Below, in pieces: positions 19,862 to 29,003 of a DNA stretch of 64,000 bases (positions are counted from its first letter, which is position 1; every line of letters starts with the position of its first letter). The notes below the pieces were generated by a model that ran no database searches, had not been told where the DNA came from, and saw only the letters and a list, made by a program, of their open reading frames with translations. Both the position numbers and the translations under genes were made by a program. The DNA lies in assembly GCF_005155025.1 (NCBI RefSeq), contig NZ_CP039731.1:2108001-2172000 (forward strand), in the 5' to 3' direction. This stretch comes from Aquitalea aquatilis (GTDB taxonomy: Bacteria; Pseudomonadota; Gammaproteobacteria; Burkholderiales; Chromobacteriaceae).

Positions 19862-20962
19862 ATGTCAGGCAACACCATGGGGCTGCTGTTTACCGTAACT
19901 TCCTTTGGCGAAAGCCACGGGCCGGCCATCGGCTGCGTGGTGGATGGCTGCCCGCCGGGCCTGGCCATCAGCGCCGAGGACATCCAGCAGGAACTGGACC
20001 GGCGCAAACCCGGCACCAGCCGACATGTGACCCAGCGGCGCGAGCCGGATGCGGTCGAAATTCTGTCTGGCGTTTATGAAGGCAAGACCACCGGCACACC
20101 GATTGCCTTACTGATCCGCAATACCGACCAGCGCTCCAAGGACTACGGCAATATCGCCGACACCTTCCGTCCCGGTCATGCCGATTACACCTATTGGCAC
20201 AAGTATGGTGTGCGCGACCCGCGTGGTGGCGGCCGTTCCAGCGCCCGCGAAACCGCCGTGCGCGTGGCGGCGGGTGCCATTGCCAAAAAATGGCTGCACG
20301 AGCGCTATGGCATCGTGATCCGTGGCCACATGACCCAGATCGGCAATGTGGAAATCCCCTTCAAGAGCTGGGATGTGGTCAACAGTAATCCTTTCTTTGC
20401 CGCCGACGAAGCCGTGGTGCCGCAGCTGGAGGAATACATGGACTCCATCCGCAAGAGCCTGGACTCGGTGGGTGCCCGCTTGCGCGTGGTGGCGGAAAAC
20501 GTGCCGGTGGGCTGGGGTGAGCCGGTATTCGACCGTCTTGATGCCGACATCGCCTATGCCATGATGAACATCAACGCCGTGAAGGGTGTGGAAATTGGCG
20601 CGGGCTTTGCCAGCGTGACCCAGCGCGGCAGTGAGCATGGCGACGAGCTGACACCGCAAGGCTTTGCCAGCAACCACGCCGGCGGCATTCTGGGTGGCAT
20701 CTCCACCGGGCAGGACATCGAAGTATCCATGGCGATCAAGCCAACCTCGTCCATTGCCCAGCCGCGCCGCTCCATCGACAGACAGGGCAATCCCATCGTG
20801 ATGGAAACCCACGGTCGTCATGATCCGTGCGTTGGCATCCGTGCCACACCGATTGCCGAGGCCATGCTGGCGCTGGTGCTGATCGACCATGCCTTGCGCC
20901 ACCGCGCCCAATGTGGCGACGTGGTGGTGGATACCCCAAAAATACCGGGCCGAATCGACTAA
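19862..20962 (+). CDS. aroC: Chorismate synthase
   Basis: 366 residues. The three family signatures are clear: [18 protein letters not shown] near the N-terminus, [19 protein letters not shown] in the middle, and [19 protein letters not shown] near the C-terminus. It converts EPSP to chorismate with reduced FMN, the last common step towards Trp, Phe and Tyr and, for this strain, ultimately towards the tryptophan that tryptophanase consumes. It is followed after 51 nt by the EAL/HDOD gene. Confidence 0.97.
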   Translation: MSGNTMGLLFTVTSFGESHGPAIGCVVDGCPPGLAISAEDIQQELDRRKPGTSRHVTQRREPDAVEILSGVYEGKTTGTPIALLIRNTDQRSKDYGNIADTFRPGHADYTYWHKYGVRDPRGGGRSSARETAVRVAAGAIAKKWLHERYGIVIRGHMTQIGNVEIPFKSWDVVNSNPFFAADEAVVPQLEEYMDSIRKSLDSVGARLRVVAENVPVGWGEPVFDRLDADIAYAMMNINAVKGVEIGAGFASVTQRGSEHGDELTPQGFASNHAGGILGGISTGQDIEVSMAIKPTSSIAQPRRSIDRQGNPIVMETHGRHDPCVGIRATPIAEAMLALVLIDHALRHRAQCGDVVVDTPKIPGRID

Positions 20963-21013
20963 ACTGCACTGAGGCTGTCTGTCCCTCAGCCGGGTGTCAT
21001 GAGAGAGCGAACC

Positions 21014-22438
21014 ATGTTGAAAAACCTGATTGGCGGTTTGGCCGGTCGTCTGAAAAAAAATGAAGAAAGTCAGGCCGACGAAATTGCCGCTGTAGAAAAA
21101 GAATTGGAAGCTTCACCGGTCAAGCGTGCAGTCGAGCCGGAAATTGTCGATCAGCTGCCGCCGACCCTCGGCTTCGTCACCCACCAGCCGGTCATGGACC
21201 GGCAACACCGCGTGGTGGCTTACGAGTTTTTCGTCAAGTCCGGTGCGGCAAGCAAGGGGGGCAAGCATCAGGATTTTGATCGCCTGATGCTGACCACGCT
21301 GCAGAATATGGAAGTGTTCCGCCTGCTGGCCTATCGACGCGCGCTGGTTCACATTTCCATCAGCTCGCTGTCCGAACCATTGCTGCTGCAGATGCCTGCC
21401 AAGAGCGTGATTTTCGTGCTGGAGCCGGACCCGAACGAGCCGGTCACGGCCGAAGTGATGCAGGTACTGGACGAGCTGCGCATCAAGGGCCTGCGTTTTG
21501 CCATCGAGCCGGCGGCTTTCGATGCCCATGTGCTGGTGGAGCGTTTGCAGCCGGAGCTGTTCAACCGCATGGATTTCATGCTGCTGGATTTCGCCGCACC
21601 CTCTACCCGCGTGCTGGCCCCCATTCTGGACCAGCTGCCGCGCCGCTACCCCAATGCGCGCTGGATGGCACGCAATGTTGGCACCGCCGAAGATCTGGAC
21701 GTTTGCCTGCGCGCGCCGGGCAGCAATCGTTTTGCCCTGTTCCATGGGCCTTTCATTGCCACCGTGCGTAGCCTGGAGAGCGGCAAGGTCGACAGCAACC
21801 AGACTCGTGTGCTGCAGATCATGCGCATGCTGCGTGCCAACGCCGAACCACGCGAACTCGAGGCGCAATTCAAGCTGGATTCGGTCTTGCTGTTCAAGCT
21901 GCTGCGTTTCATCAATTCCCCGGTGAACGGCCTGGCCCGCAAGGTGCAGACCATCGAGGAAACCCTGCTGCTGCTGGGGCGCGAAACCCTGTTCAAATGG
22001 CTGTCCATGCTGCTGTTTACTGCCAAGAAGGAAGATGGCACCGCATTGGCCTTGCTGGAGAAGTCGCTGATCCGCGCCCGCTTTCTGGAGCGGCTGGGCG
22101 CTTATCGCGGCAACAAGCTGGAGGCCGAGCATCTGTTCCTGACTGGTATGTTCTCGCTACTGGACGTACTGCTGAACCAGCCCTTCCCGGATGTGCTGGA
22201 CCCGCTGGAGTTGCCGCCCACCGTGCGTGACGCCGTGGTGGAGAACAAGGGCATGTTCAGCCCTTATCTGGCCTTGGCACTGGCTTGTGAGCAGGGAGAT
22301 GACCAGCGCATCAATGCCCTGTGCAAAGTGCTGAATTTCGAAGTGGAGCATGCCTGCCGCTATTACATCGACTCGGTGGTATGGGCACAGGAAGTCTTGC
22401 GCGAAAGCGAAGTGCACAACGACGTGGAAGCCGTTTAA
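21014..22438 (+). CDS. EAL/HDOD domain signalling protein (YuxH-like)
   Basis: 474 residues from the ATG at 21014 (GAGAG upstream; an ATG 15 nt earlier is possible). After a charged N-terminal stretch, residues ~55-260 resemble a degenerate EAL domain (FVTHQPVMDRQHRVVAYEFFVKSG); the catalytic E-A-L motif is not recognisable, so c-di-GMP hydrolysis is doubtful. Residues ~270-470 form a HDOD domain (LDSVLLFKLLRFINSPVNGL). Proteins of this plan act as non-catalytic signalling adaptors in motility, twitching or stress responses. A strong terminator follows. Confidence 0.82.
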   Translation: MLKNLIGGLAGRLKKNEESQADEIAAVEKELEASPVKRAVEPEIVDQLPPTLGFVTHQPVMDRQHRVVAYEFFVKSGAASKGGKHQDFDRLMLTTLQNMEVFRLLAYRRALVHISISSLSEPLLLQMPAKSVIFVLEPDPNEPVTAEVMQVLDELRIKGLRFAIEPAAFDAHVLVERLQPELFNRMDFMLLDFAAPSTRVLAPILDQLPRRYPNARWMARNVGTAEDLDVCLRAPGSNRFALFHGPFIATVRSLESGKVDSNQTRVLQIMRMLRANAEPRELEAQFKLDSVLLFKLLRFINSPVNGLARKVQTIEETLLLLGRETLFKWLSMLLFTAKKEDGTALALLEKSLIRARFLERLGAYRGNKLEAEHLFLTGMFSLLDVLLNQPFPDVLDPLELPPTVRDAVVENKGMFSPYLALALACEQGDDQRINALCKVLNFEVEHACRYYIDSVVWAQEVLRESEVHNDVEAV

Positions 22439-22468
22439 GGCGGCAGCTACCGCTGTGTGGGCAATCAG

Positions 22469-22493
22469 GCCAGCACCGCGGTGCTGGCTTTTT
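22469..22493 (+). terminator. Rho-independent terminator after the EAL/HDOD gene
   Basis: Ten-base perfect palindromic arms GCCAGCACCG / CGGTGCTGGC followed by TTTTT. Confidence 0.85.
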
Positions 22494-22723
22494 ACATTGT
22501 TGCGCGACAATTTGTAACAGCAATATAGTGTGGCCTCGGTATGCTTGCCGACAGAGATAATGATGCGGGCTTGATTGACGTGGGGCATCGCTGTCAACAA
22601 CCGGCATAAAACTCGACAATAAACACTATAAATTTCCATCAGGCGCAGGCATACAATAGCGTCTTATGAAAAAATAACCCCCGCCATGGTCCAGGTGCCT
22701 GACTGTGCGGGCAAGGCAGCGTG

Positions 22724-22960
22724 ATGAACACTATCGAGCAGATCAAGCAAGTCATTGTAGAAAAATTTGGCGTGAACGCCGACGAAGTCGAGGCAGAACG
22801 TCCGCTGGGCGAATACGGCCTGGATTCGCTGGGGCAGATCGAACTGTTGTTCGCCATCGAAGAGCATTTCGATGTATCGATTCCCGAGGAAGAAGCCCAC
22901 GTTGCCAATTTGCAGGAGCTGGCCAACCTGGTGGACCGCCACAAGGCAGCAAAGGCATGA
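22724..22960 (+). CDS. Acyl carrier protein
   Basis: 78 residues, acidic, with the phosphopantetheine attachment site S35 in YGLDSLGQIELLFAIEE. The motif is LDSLGQIEL rather than the D-S-L-D-x-V-E-L of the housekeeping AcpP, and no fab genes surround it, so this is probably a dedicated carrier protein. The next gene, a ketosynthase, overlaps its stop codon (ATGA), implying one-to-one translation and joint action. I chose the ATG at 22724, next to an in-frame GTG at 22721. Confidence 0.88.
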   Translation: MNTIEQIKQVIVEKFGVNADEVEAERPLGEYGLDSLGQIELLFAIEEHFDVSIPEEEAHVANLQELANLVDRHKAAKA

Positions 22961-24186
22961 GGACTGCCGTTGCCATTACGGGCATTGGCCTGATTTCCCC
23001 GCTGGGCAATCAGGCAGAGGCGGTTTTTTCCCGCCTGATGGCCGGTGAGTCGGGTATCAGTCTGCTGGATGAAGCGGCAACTGGCTGCAAGCCCGCTGTG
23101 GCCGGCGTTGCCGAGTTCGACCCGGCACCGTGGTTTACCCGCCTGCAGTTGTCCGGGGTGGATCGCGTCAGCCAGATGGCTGTTGCTGCTGCCACGCTGG
23201 CATTGGAAGATGCTGCGCTGACCCTGCCAGAGGAGCGGGAGCAGCTCGGCGTGTATGTAGGCTGCGCGATGGGGGGGAGTGCCGCGCTGGACAAGGGTTT
23301 CCATAATTTTTATGCCGACAAGTCGCGGGTATCGCCGCTGTCGGTCATTGCCAGCATGGCCAATGCCCCGGCAGGGCACATCAGCATGCGTTTCGGTATT
23401 ACCGGCCCCTCGGTCAATTATTCCGTGGCTTGTGCTTCGTCCGCCATTGCGCTGGGTGAAGCCATGCGAGCCATTCGCCACGGTGAAGTCACCCATGCCA
23501 TCGCCGGTGGTGCCGAGGCCATGTTGTTGCCTGGCATCATCAATGCCTGGCAATCCATGCAGGTGCTGGCCAGTACCGCTGGCGAGCACCCGGAGCAGGC
23601 CTGCCGCCCTTATGACAAGGAGCGTAGCGGGCTGGTACTGGCGGAAGGTGCTGCTTTCCTGATCCTGGAACGGCTGGATCTCGCCTTGGCGCGTGGCGCA
23701 CGTATCTATGCCACGCTGGATGGCTATGCTTGCCGCAGTGATGCCACCCATATCACCAAGCCCGATGTCGGTGGTCAGGTGCGGACCATGCGGGCCGCGC
23801 TGGCGGATGCTGGCCTGGCTGCCGGGCAGATTGGCTATTGCAATACCCACGGCACGGCAACCCAGGTGGGCGATGTCGTGGAATGCCAGGCATTGCAGAC
23901 CATCTGGGGGGAAGATACCCCCGGCTTGCAAGTGAGTGCCACCAAGTCCATGCATGGCCATCTGCTGGGTGCGACGGGTGGGCTGGAAACCGCCATCACC
24001 GCACTGGCGCTCTACCATCGGCAATTGCCACCCACGGCCAACTGCCGGCAGCTGGATGAGAACTGCCGGGTGCAACATGTGCTGGGCAAGGGCGTGGCGG
24101 CTCCGCATTTGCAGGCAGCCATCAGTAATTCTTTCGCCTTTGGTGGCAGTAATGCCTGCTTGGTATTGCAACGCCATCAGGCGTGA
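22957..24186 (+). CDS. Beta-ketoacyl-ACP synthase (FabF/KAS II-like)
   Basis: 409 residues of thiolase fold with an intact condensing triad: C159 in NYSVACASSA, H297 in CNTHGTAT and H334 in SMHGHLLGATGG. It should catalyse decarboxylative condensation of an acyl primer with malonyl-ACP. It is translationally coupled to the ACP gene and followed by a terminator, so the two form a stand-alone unit without ketoreductase, dehydratase or thioesterase partners. Such an ACP-KS pair could belong to a specialised fatty acid, aryl polyene or lipid-modification route completed elsewhere; the product is not predictable here. Confidence 0.9.
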   Translation: MRTAVAITGIGLISPLGNQAEAVFSRLMAGESGISLLDEAATGCKPAVAGVAEFDPAPWFTRLQLSGVDRVSQMAVAAATLALEDAALTLPEEREQLGVYVGCAMGGSAALDKGFHNFYADKSRVSPLSVIASMANAPAGHISMRFGITGPSVNYSVACASSAIALGEAMRAIRHGEVTHAIAGGAEAMLLPGIINAWQSMQVLASTAGEHPEQACRPYDKERSGLVLAEGAAFLILERLDLALARGARIYATLDGYACRSDATHITKPDVGGQVRTMRAALADAGLAAGQIGYCNTHGTATQVGDVVECQALQTIWGEDTPGLQVSATKSMHGHLLGATGGLETAITALALYHRQLPPTANCRQLDENCRVQHVLGKGVAAPHLQAAISNSFAFGGSNACLVLQRHQA

Positions 24187-24258
24187 AGTGTTGCCTTGAG
24201 TCTCAGGCCTGCCACTGCGCTGTGCTGCAACTGACGATGTGAAGGTAATGACAGAAGA

Positions 24259-24280
24259 CCCGGCCATGGCCGGGTTTTTT
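24259..24280 (+). terminator. Rho-independent terminator of the ACP-KS unit
   Basis: Perfect palindromic stem CCCGGCCATGGCCGGG followed by six T. Confidence 0.85.
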
Positions 24281-24373
24281 CACGTCAGAGTCTGAGCCGC
24301 ACGTTGTCTTGCACTGCCTAATCTGCCCGCTCTTGTGGAGCTTTGAGCGGCCAGCCCCCGTTTTGATGGAGCT

Positions 24374-25015
24374 TCAGGCACAACGAAACGTCAGGCTGAT
24401 ACGCCGACTGCCCAGCAGCGGGTGCCAGCCATCCGCCAGCGGCATGATGCCGTGAAAGCACAGGCGGGCCGGACCGCCAAACACCAGTACATCGCCATGG
24501 TGTAGTGGAATTTTCTGGTGAACCGACTGGCGTTGTATTCCTCCCAGCATGAAGCGGGCAGGAAGTCCCAGCGACAGGGTGACGATGGGTTGAGTGAAGT
24601 CACGCTCATCCCGGTCCTGATGCAAGGACATGCGGCTACCCGGCTCGTAGCAATTGATCAGACAAGCATTGCTGTGGAATCCATCAAAGCCGGCTGTCGC
24701 CGCCCATGTGCCAGCCAGTGCGGCCAGTATGGGTGGCAGCTCAGGCCAGGGCTGGCCGCTTGCCGGGTCTTTTGCACTGTAGCGATAGCCGTGCAGGTCA
24801 CTGATCCAACCCAGTTGGCCACAATTACTCATGGCAACGGACATGGTATGGCCGCCGGGTGTCTGCATCTGCCGCAAGGGAGCTCGCTGCAGTATCTGAC
24901 TGACTGCTTGCCAGATGGCCTCCTGTTGCGCCAGCGCTTGGCCGGGCAGCAAAACTGCACCTGGAGCCAATGGCTGTGGCGGACCAACCAAGCTGTCGGG
25001 GAAAAGATCATCCAT
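24374..25015 (-). CDS. alkB: Alkylated DNA repair dioxygenase AlkB
   Basis: 213 residues, closely resembling E. coli AlkB (216). The iron ligands H132-x-D134 (SLHQDRDE) and H188 (CFHGIMPL) and the arginines R205 and R211 that bind 2-oxoglutarate (RRISLTFR) are in place; the nucleotide-recognition segment RQMQTPGGHTMSVAMSNCG is conserved. It removes 1-methyladenine and 3-methylcytosine by oxidative demethylation. It lies 21 nt downstream of ada on the same strand, the classical ada-alkB operon. Its ribosome-binding site is poor, so coupling to ada is likely. Confidence 0.95.
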   Translation of the reverse strand: MDDLFPDSLVGPPQPLAPGAVLLPGQALAQQEAIWQAVSQILQRAPLRQMQTPGGHTMSVAMSNCGQLGWISDLHGYRYSAKDPASGQPWPELPPILAALAGTWAATAGFDGFHSNACLINCYEPGSRMSLHQDRDERDFTQPIVTLSLGLPARFMLGGIQRQSVHQKIPLHHGDVLVFGGPARLCFHGIMPLADGWHPLLGSRRISLTFRCA

Positions 25016-25036
25016 GATGAACGGTGCTTGGCAATG

Positions 25037-26110
25037 TCATGATTGCTCCTTGTCCAGCAAAGCCTGTTTGCGCGCGATACCCCAGCGGTAGCCCGAGAGC
25101 TGTCCATCCTGGCGCACTACCCGGTGGCAGGGAATGGCAACCGCCAGGACATTGGCCGCGCAAGCCTGTGCCACGGCGCGGACCGCGCTGGGGCTGCCGA
25201 TTCTTGCTGCCACCTCGCTATAGCTCAGTGTTTGCCCAGGCGGAATGTCGCGTAGCGCCTGCCACACCCGTTGCTGAAAGGCCGTACCGCGAATATCCAG
25301 CGGCAGCGGCAGGCCCTGACGCGGATTATCGATCAGGCCGATGACCAGAGCCACTTGCTGCTCAAAATCATGGTCGGCACCGATCAGCTGGGCTTGCGGG
25401 AACTGGTCTTGCAGCTGTTGCAGCAATTGCTCTGGCTGCTCGCCCAGTAAGATGGCACAGATGCCCTTGTCGCTTTGTGCCACCAGAATGGACCCCAGCG
25501 AGCACTGGCCGATGGCGAAATGAATCACCGCCTGCTTGCCACCTGCACGGTAGTTGCGGGGTGTCATGCCCAGCAGCTGTGCCGATTCGGCATAAAAACG
25601 GCTGCTGGACTGATAACCGGCGGCATAAATGGCGGTGGTGATGCTGGCGGCGCTGCCTAGCTGCTGTTGCAGCCGTTGCTGGCGTGCCGCCATGGCATAG
25701 CCACGCGGTGTTAAGCCGGTGGCCGCCTTGAACAGGCGGTGAAAGTGATAGCGGCTCATGCCTGCTTCGTCTGCCAGTTGTTGCAGGTCTGGAGCCTGTT
25801 CTGCCGCAGCAATGCGCTTGCAGGCGGATTCGATCAGTGCAGCCTGACGCTGCCGTGGCGATTGCTGGTGTGGGGTGCAACGCAAACAGGGGCGATAGCC
25901 AGCTTGTTCCGCCGCCGTGCAATCAGCAAAGAAATGCACATTATGCGGCTTAGGCTGGCGTGCCGGGCAGCTGGCACGGCAGTACACGCCAGTGCTGGCC
26001 ACACCATAGACAAAGTGCTCGTCTGCCTCATGATTACGCTGTAACACATCCTGCCAGCGCGGATCACGGCTGATGAGTTCTGCGTGTTGTTGCTGTTTGC
26101 GGCTGGCCAT
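25037..26110 (-). CDS. ada: Bifunctional Ada: methyltransferase and transcriptional activator
   Basis: 357 residues in the full Ada layout. The N-terminal zinc domain has C44, C48, C75 and C78 (TGVYCRASCPAR ... YRPCLRC), where the phosphotriester-accepting cysteine sits (C38 in E. coli). An AraC-type helix-turn-helix occupies ~95-185, and the C-terminal methyltransferase has acceptor C328 in AIPCHRVVRQDG. It repairs O6-methylguanine and methylphosphotriesters irreversibly; the methylated protein activates ada-alkB. Co-transcription with alkB supports this adaptive-response role. Confidence 0.95.
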   Translation of the reverse strand: MASRKQQQHAELISRDPRWQDVLQRNHEADEHFVYGVASTGVYCRASCPARQPKPHNVHFFADCTAAEQAGYRPCLRCTPHQQSPRQRQAALIESACKRIAAAEQAPDLQQLADEAGMSRYHFHRLFKAATGLTPRGYAMAARQQRLQQQLGSAASITTAIYAAGYQSSSRFYAESAQLLGMTPRNYRAGGKQAVIHFAIGQCSLGSILVAQSDKGICAILLGEQPEQLLQQLQDQFPQAQLIGADHDFEQQVALVIGLIDNPRQGLPLPLDIRGTAFQQRVWQALRDIPPGQTLSYSEVAARIGSPSAVRAVAQACAANVLAVAIPCHRVVRQDGQLSGYRWGIARKQALLDKEQS

Positions 26111-26229
26111 GGCGGGCTCGATTCATCAGGAAGATGGCGTACTGTAGCTCCGGTGAGCAGGGTTGACACCTCGTGGCTTGCGCTCAAATTCTAGCAGTTT
26201 GCCCAGCCGGCCAGTCTGCTGCAGGACAT

Positions 26230-26254
26230 AAAAAAAGCCTGCATAAGCAGGCTT
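26230..26254 (-). terminator. Rho-independent terminator of the porin gene
   Basis: Stem AAGCCTGC / GCAGGCTT with loop ATAA; on the minus strand it is followed by a T6 run. Confidence 0.85.
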
Positions 26255-26284
26255 GAGAAGGATATCACTGACTTTCGAAAAGGC

Positions 26285-27307
26285 TTAGAAGCTCTTGGAC
26301 AGGCCAATCAGCTCGCCATTGCGGGCACTGCCACCAGCTTGCGGCTTGTCGTGAGACAGTTCGACATAAGCCATGGTGTGCTTGCTCAGGCTGTAGTGCA
26401 GCAGCAGGTTGACGTATTTTTCAGTGCCGGACACCAGTTGCGGCGAATTGTCCTTGCGTACCCCGGTTTGCAGACCCAGTTGGGTATTGCCGATGGTGTA
26501 GTAAGCGTACAGCGAGGTGGCGTTGATCACACTGTCATCCGCCAGCTTGTTACGCTGATATTCCACGGCCAGTTCCAGCGCATCGATGGGCTTGTAGTTG
26601 GCAGTCAGGTGCAGCTGACGGTTGCTGCCCAGCTGGTTGATGTTGGTGGCATTGCTGTTGGTGGTGTTGCTGGATGCGCCATAGTTGGCAGAAACCGTCC
26701 AGTTGCTGCCACTGAAGCCGGCCAATACTGAATAACGGTTGGTACCGCTGCTGGTGCTGGTTTTGTTTTCATCGGTGGAGAATTGCACCCCGCCGTAGAA
26801 GCCACCCAGATTACCCGGCAGGTCGTAGCGCACCATATTGTTGCCGGTCACGCCACCGTACCAGCCCAGGTGGTTGTCCGGGCCTGCCCAGACGCTGTAA
26901 TCGAATTTGCCGTCTTCCACGTTACCGGTGCCTTTGCCGGCGCGAATCATACCGAAGCTGCCCTTTAGGCCGACAAAGCTGTCATCGCTGGCAAAGGTAT
27001 TGGCCTGCTTGCCCATTTCGTCGTAACCGCTGCCGGTAGGCGAGAACCGGTTATTCACCTGGAAGATGGCGCTCAGGCCATTGCCCAGATTTTCTTCACC
27101 ATTGAAGTTGATCTGGCCACGACCGGCCACATTGGTGGTGGACACCGCCGCCGGATTCGTGGTGTAGCCCCAGGCATTGTTGGCCGCACCGTTGTACTGC
27201 AGCACGCCGGCACGGACAAAGCCGGAGATGGTGACGCCAGAGTCTTCGGCATGGGCATAACCGGCGCAGGCCGCCATCACGGCCAGCGCAATATACTTGC
27301 TTTGCAT
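26285..27307 (-). CDS. Gram-negative trimeric porin (betaproteobacterial Omp32/PorB type)
   Basis: 340 residues from the ATG at 27307, which has GGAGAAG upstream. The signal peptide is MQSKYIALAVMAACAGYAHA with cleavage before EDSG; the mature protein begins VTISGFVRAGVLQYNG and ends in KSF, a C-terminal Phe outer-membrane signature. Alternating beta strands and AIFQVNNRFSPTG / SFVGLKGSFGMIRAGKGTG are typical of betaproteobacterial 16-strand porins. It forms a general diffusion channel for small hydrophilic, often anionic, solutes. The gene is monocistronic with a long, dyad-rich upstream region that suggests multi-factor control. Confidence 0.92.
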   Translation of the reverse strand: MQSKYIALAVMAACAGYAHAEDSGVTISGFVRAGVLQYNGAANNAWGYTTNPAAVSTTNVAGRGQINFNGEENLGNGLSAIFQVNNRFSPTGSGYDEMGKQANTFASDDSFVGLKGSFGMIRAGKGTGNVEDGKFDYSVWAGPDNHLGWYGGVTGNNMVRYDLPGNLGGFYGGVQFSTDENKTSTSSGTNRYSVLAGFSGSNWTVSANYGASSNTTNSNATNINQLGSNRQLHLTANYKPIDALELAVEYQRNKLADDSVINATSLYAYYTIGNTQLGLQTGVRKDNSPQLVSGTEKYVNLLLHYSLSKHTMAYVELSHDKPQAGGSARNGELIGLSKSF

Positions 27308-27447
27308 TTTGTCTTCTCCAATTGTCTCGTCTTGTTGTTTTGCTACTTTTGGCGACAGATTTCCGCTGAGTTTCTTGGCGGTTCCTGGCGCTGTTGAAAG
27401 CACGGACATTGTTAATTTCTGTGTTCTTGGCGGTCAAACGTATTCTA

Positions 27448-27499
27448 TGTAGCCGAATCGCTACATTTTGATGGGTTCTTGTGTAGTAATTAAACTACA
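27448..27499. promoter_or_regulatory. Two tandem TGTAG-N8-CTACA dyads upstream of the porin gene
   Basis: TGTAG-ccgaatcg-CTACA at 27448-27465 and TGTAG-taattaaa-CTACA at 27482-27499. Both are 18-bp dyads with identical arms but different spacers, 34 bp apart (about three helical turns), 140-190 bp upstream of the porin start. The conserved arms and the spacing suggest two operators for one dimeric regulator; I cannot name it. Confidence 0.55.
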
Positions 27500-27509
27500 T
27501 TAAATTTGA

Positions 27510-27541
27510 GTGATAAATCGGCGTGGCTAAGTATTTATCAC
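27510..27541. promoter_or_regulatory. Inverted repeat GTGATAAAT-N14-ATTTATCAC
   Basis: Nine-base perfect inverted repeat just upstream of the two TGTAG dyads. It may be a further operator of the porin promoter region. No flanking T run, so it is unlikely to be a terminator. Confidence 0.4.
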
Positions 27542-28066
27542 TAGAAAATTGCATGAATCATCATTTGGCAGCATTAAATAACCATGTTGGCAAAGTGCAA
27601 CGTATTAGCATTTTCTGTCTCAATTTGCGATTTTTGAGGCGTTATGCTGCAAGTGCACATTGAGGCTAGGCAGGTGCAGGCCTGGATCAGGCTGTCCAGA
27701 ACGGCAGCTTGGTGTGGAATTCTCTGGGATGGTTGGGGGAGAAATCGAGTGTTTAGACCATTCTGGTGCGGCCAGGTTGGTCAAAACAAGCAATCAGGTG
27801 CCGCTGTCAGGTGTATATGCAGCATGGCGGTGCAACCTTGCTCCGCTAGGGTGCTGTCCCGTTGGCTGGAATGTCCGGCAAGATTTATGGCAGTCTTGCG
27901 CAATAAAATTGCGTGGCGTGCAGGTGCGACTGGAATAGTCTGATCTGGCGGGCTGGTCATGCATTTGGTGGCGATGGATCTGCATGAGCAGGCCATGGCC
28001 GATGCCGTGGGTTACCCAAGCGGGCCGGATGGGGGTGCCTGTCGCGTGGGATATATCGCAGGCAAT

Positions 28067-28094
28067 AAAAAAGCCCTTGATTTCTCAAGGGCTT
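28067..28094 (-). terminator. Stranded terminator of tRNA-Ser(CGA)
   Basis: Perfect 10-bp stem AAGCCCTTGA / TCAAGGGCTT with a T run on the minus strand. No minus-strand gene now lies directly upstream. It sits 8 nt from the attL repeat, exactly where the terminator of the tRNA-Ser gene (minus strand, now at 37612-37701) would be if the island were removed. Reading it as the displaced tRNA terminator is inference. Confidence 0.7.
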
Positions 28095-28102
28095 AGCTGT
28101 TT

Positions 28103-28123
28103 GGTCTGGCGGAGAGGGAGGGA
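28103..28123 (+). repeat. attL: direct repeat of the tRNA-Ser 3' end
   Basis: A 21-bp sequence beginning GGTCTGGCGG and ending GAGGGAGGGA is identical to 37608-37628, where it covers the last 17 nt of tRNA-Ser(CGA) plus 4 nt. After the repeat the left copy has an extra GGGA unit and then TTCCGAA instead of TTCGAA, so similarity fades at once. Together with the integrase beside the right copy, this marks the left end of the island. Confidence 0.85.
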
Positions 28124-29003
28124 GGGATTCCGAAATTTATCGCATAACCCTCTGTTTTCCTGGCGCTTTTCAGTACTTCTACACACGTAGAGGAGAGCCT
28201 TTGTGTAGTACTGATTTTGCAATTGTAGTTGATGTATTGACTGATTGTAAGGCCCCGTTGGGCGCACTGGAGCGGCAAACCAGATTGGATAGCTTGGCTA
28301 CGCTAACGCTTCTATTACGTCTACGCCATGAGGAGGGCAAATCGAATTGAGTCCGGCTCTACGCCGACAGCATCTTTCGAGTGCTAGTGATGATTGGAAC
28401 GGATCTTGACCAGTATTGGGTCGCTGAAAGGATGTTTCAGCTCTATGCGTAATGAATGTCCAGGTTGGACGAGTTCAAGGGACATCGTATGGATCTGTCC
28501 TGCTATGACTATGTTTTCGTGGCGTATCCGCCAGCAGATGCCGGCAATCCTACTTCTTCTTTCGCTGAATACGTACCTATAGGTCCTTCTTGCGGCGGGA
28601 ACGTATGCTAAAGACTGGGACAGCCCAGTCAAGTACAGCCAGGTGCAAGTTGCTCTCAATCATACCTGTGGCTTGGCTTAAAGCAAGGCCGTATAGACAT
28701 TTGATGGTGAGACCGAACGTGATGGCGGCATCGGAAAAAGTTGGTTGCCACCCCTCGTTAACCAGTGGCGGTAGTCTGTCAGTTCATGACTTTGTCGATC
28801 CCTAGAAGTAGCTGCCTGGTTGCTTGAGGGACTGCTTGTAGGCCTGCCTGTTTGTGATTTGGTACTTGGGAGGGGGCACATGCCGTCATTCAACCGGATG
28901 GCCGTAAGGTCTGATGCGTGCAATAAAGCCATGCTGCATGACAAATCAATTTATTATGCATATAATTATTTATATATATTTTTATTTTTGAATGGGAAAT
29001 GCC
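28124..29003. other. Left end of island: no convincing gene
   Basis: About 880 bp of intermediate GC content. ORFs of 71-93 codons occur on both strands, but none has a good ribosome-binding site, recognisable domain or supporting neighbour. The last ~60 bp turn sharply AT-rich and probably hold the promoter of the next gene. This is likely decayed mobile DNA. Confidence 0.5.

Noticed and set aside
28384-28659. 91-codon minus-strand frame near the left end of the island
   Set aside because: No recognisable domain, no good start signal, isolated. It could be a relic, but I cannot support it as a gene.
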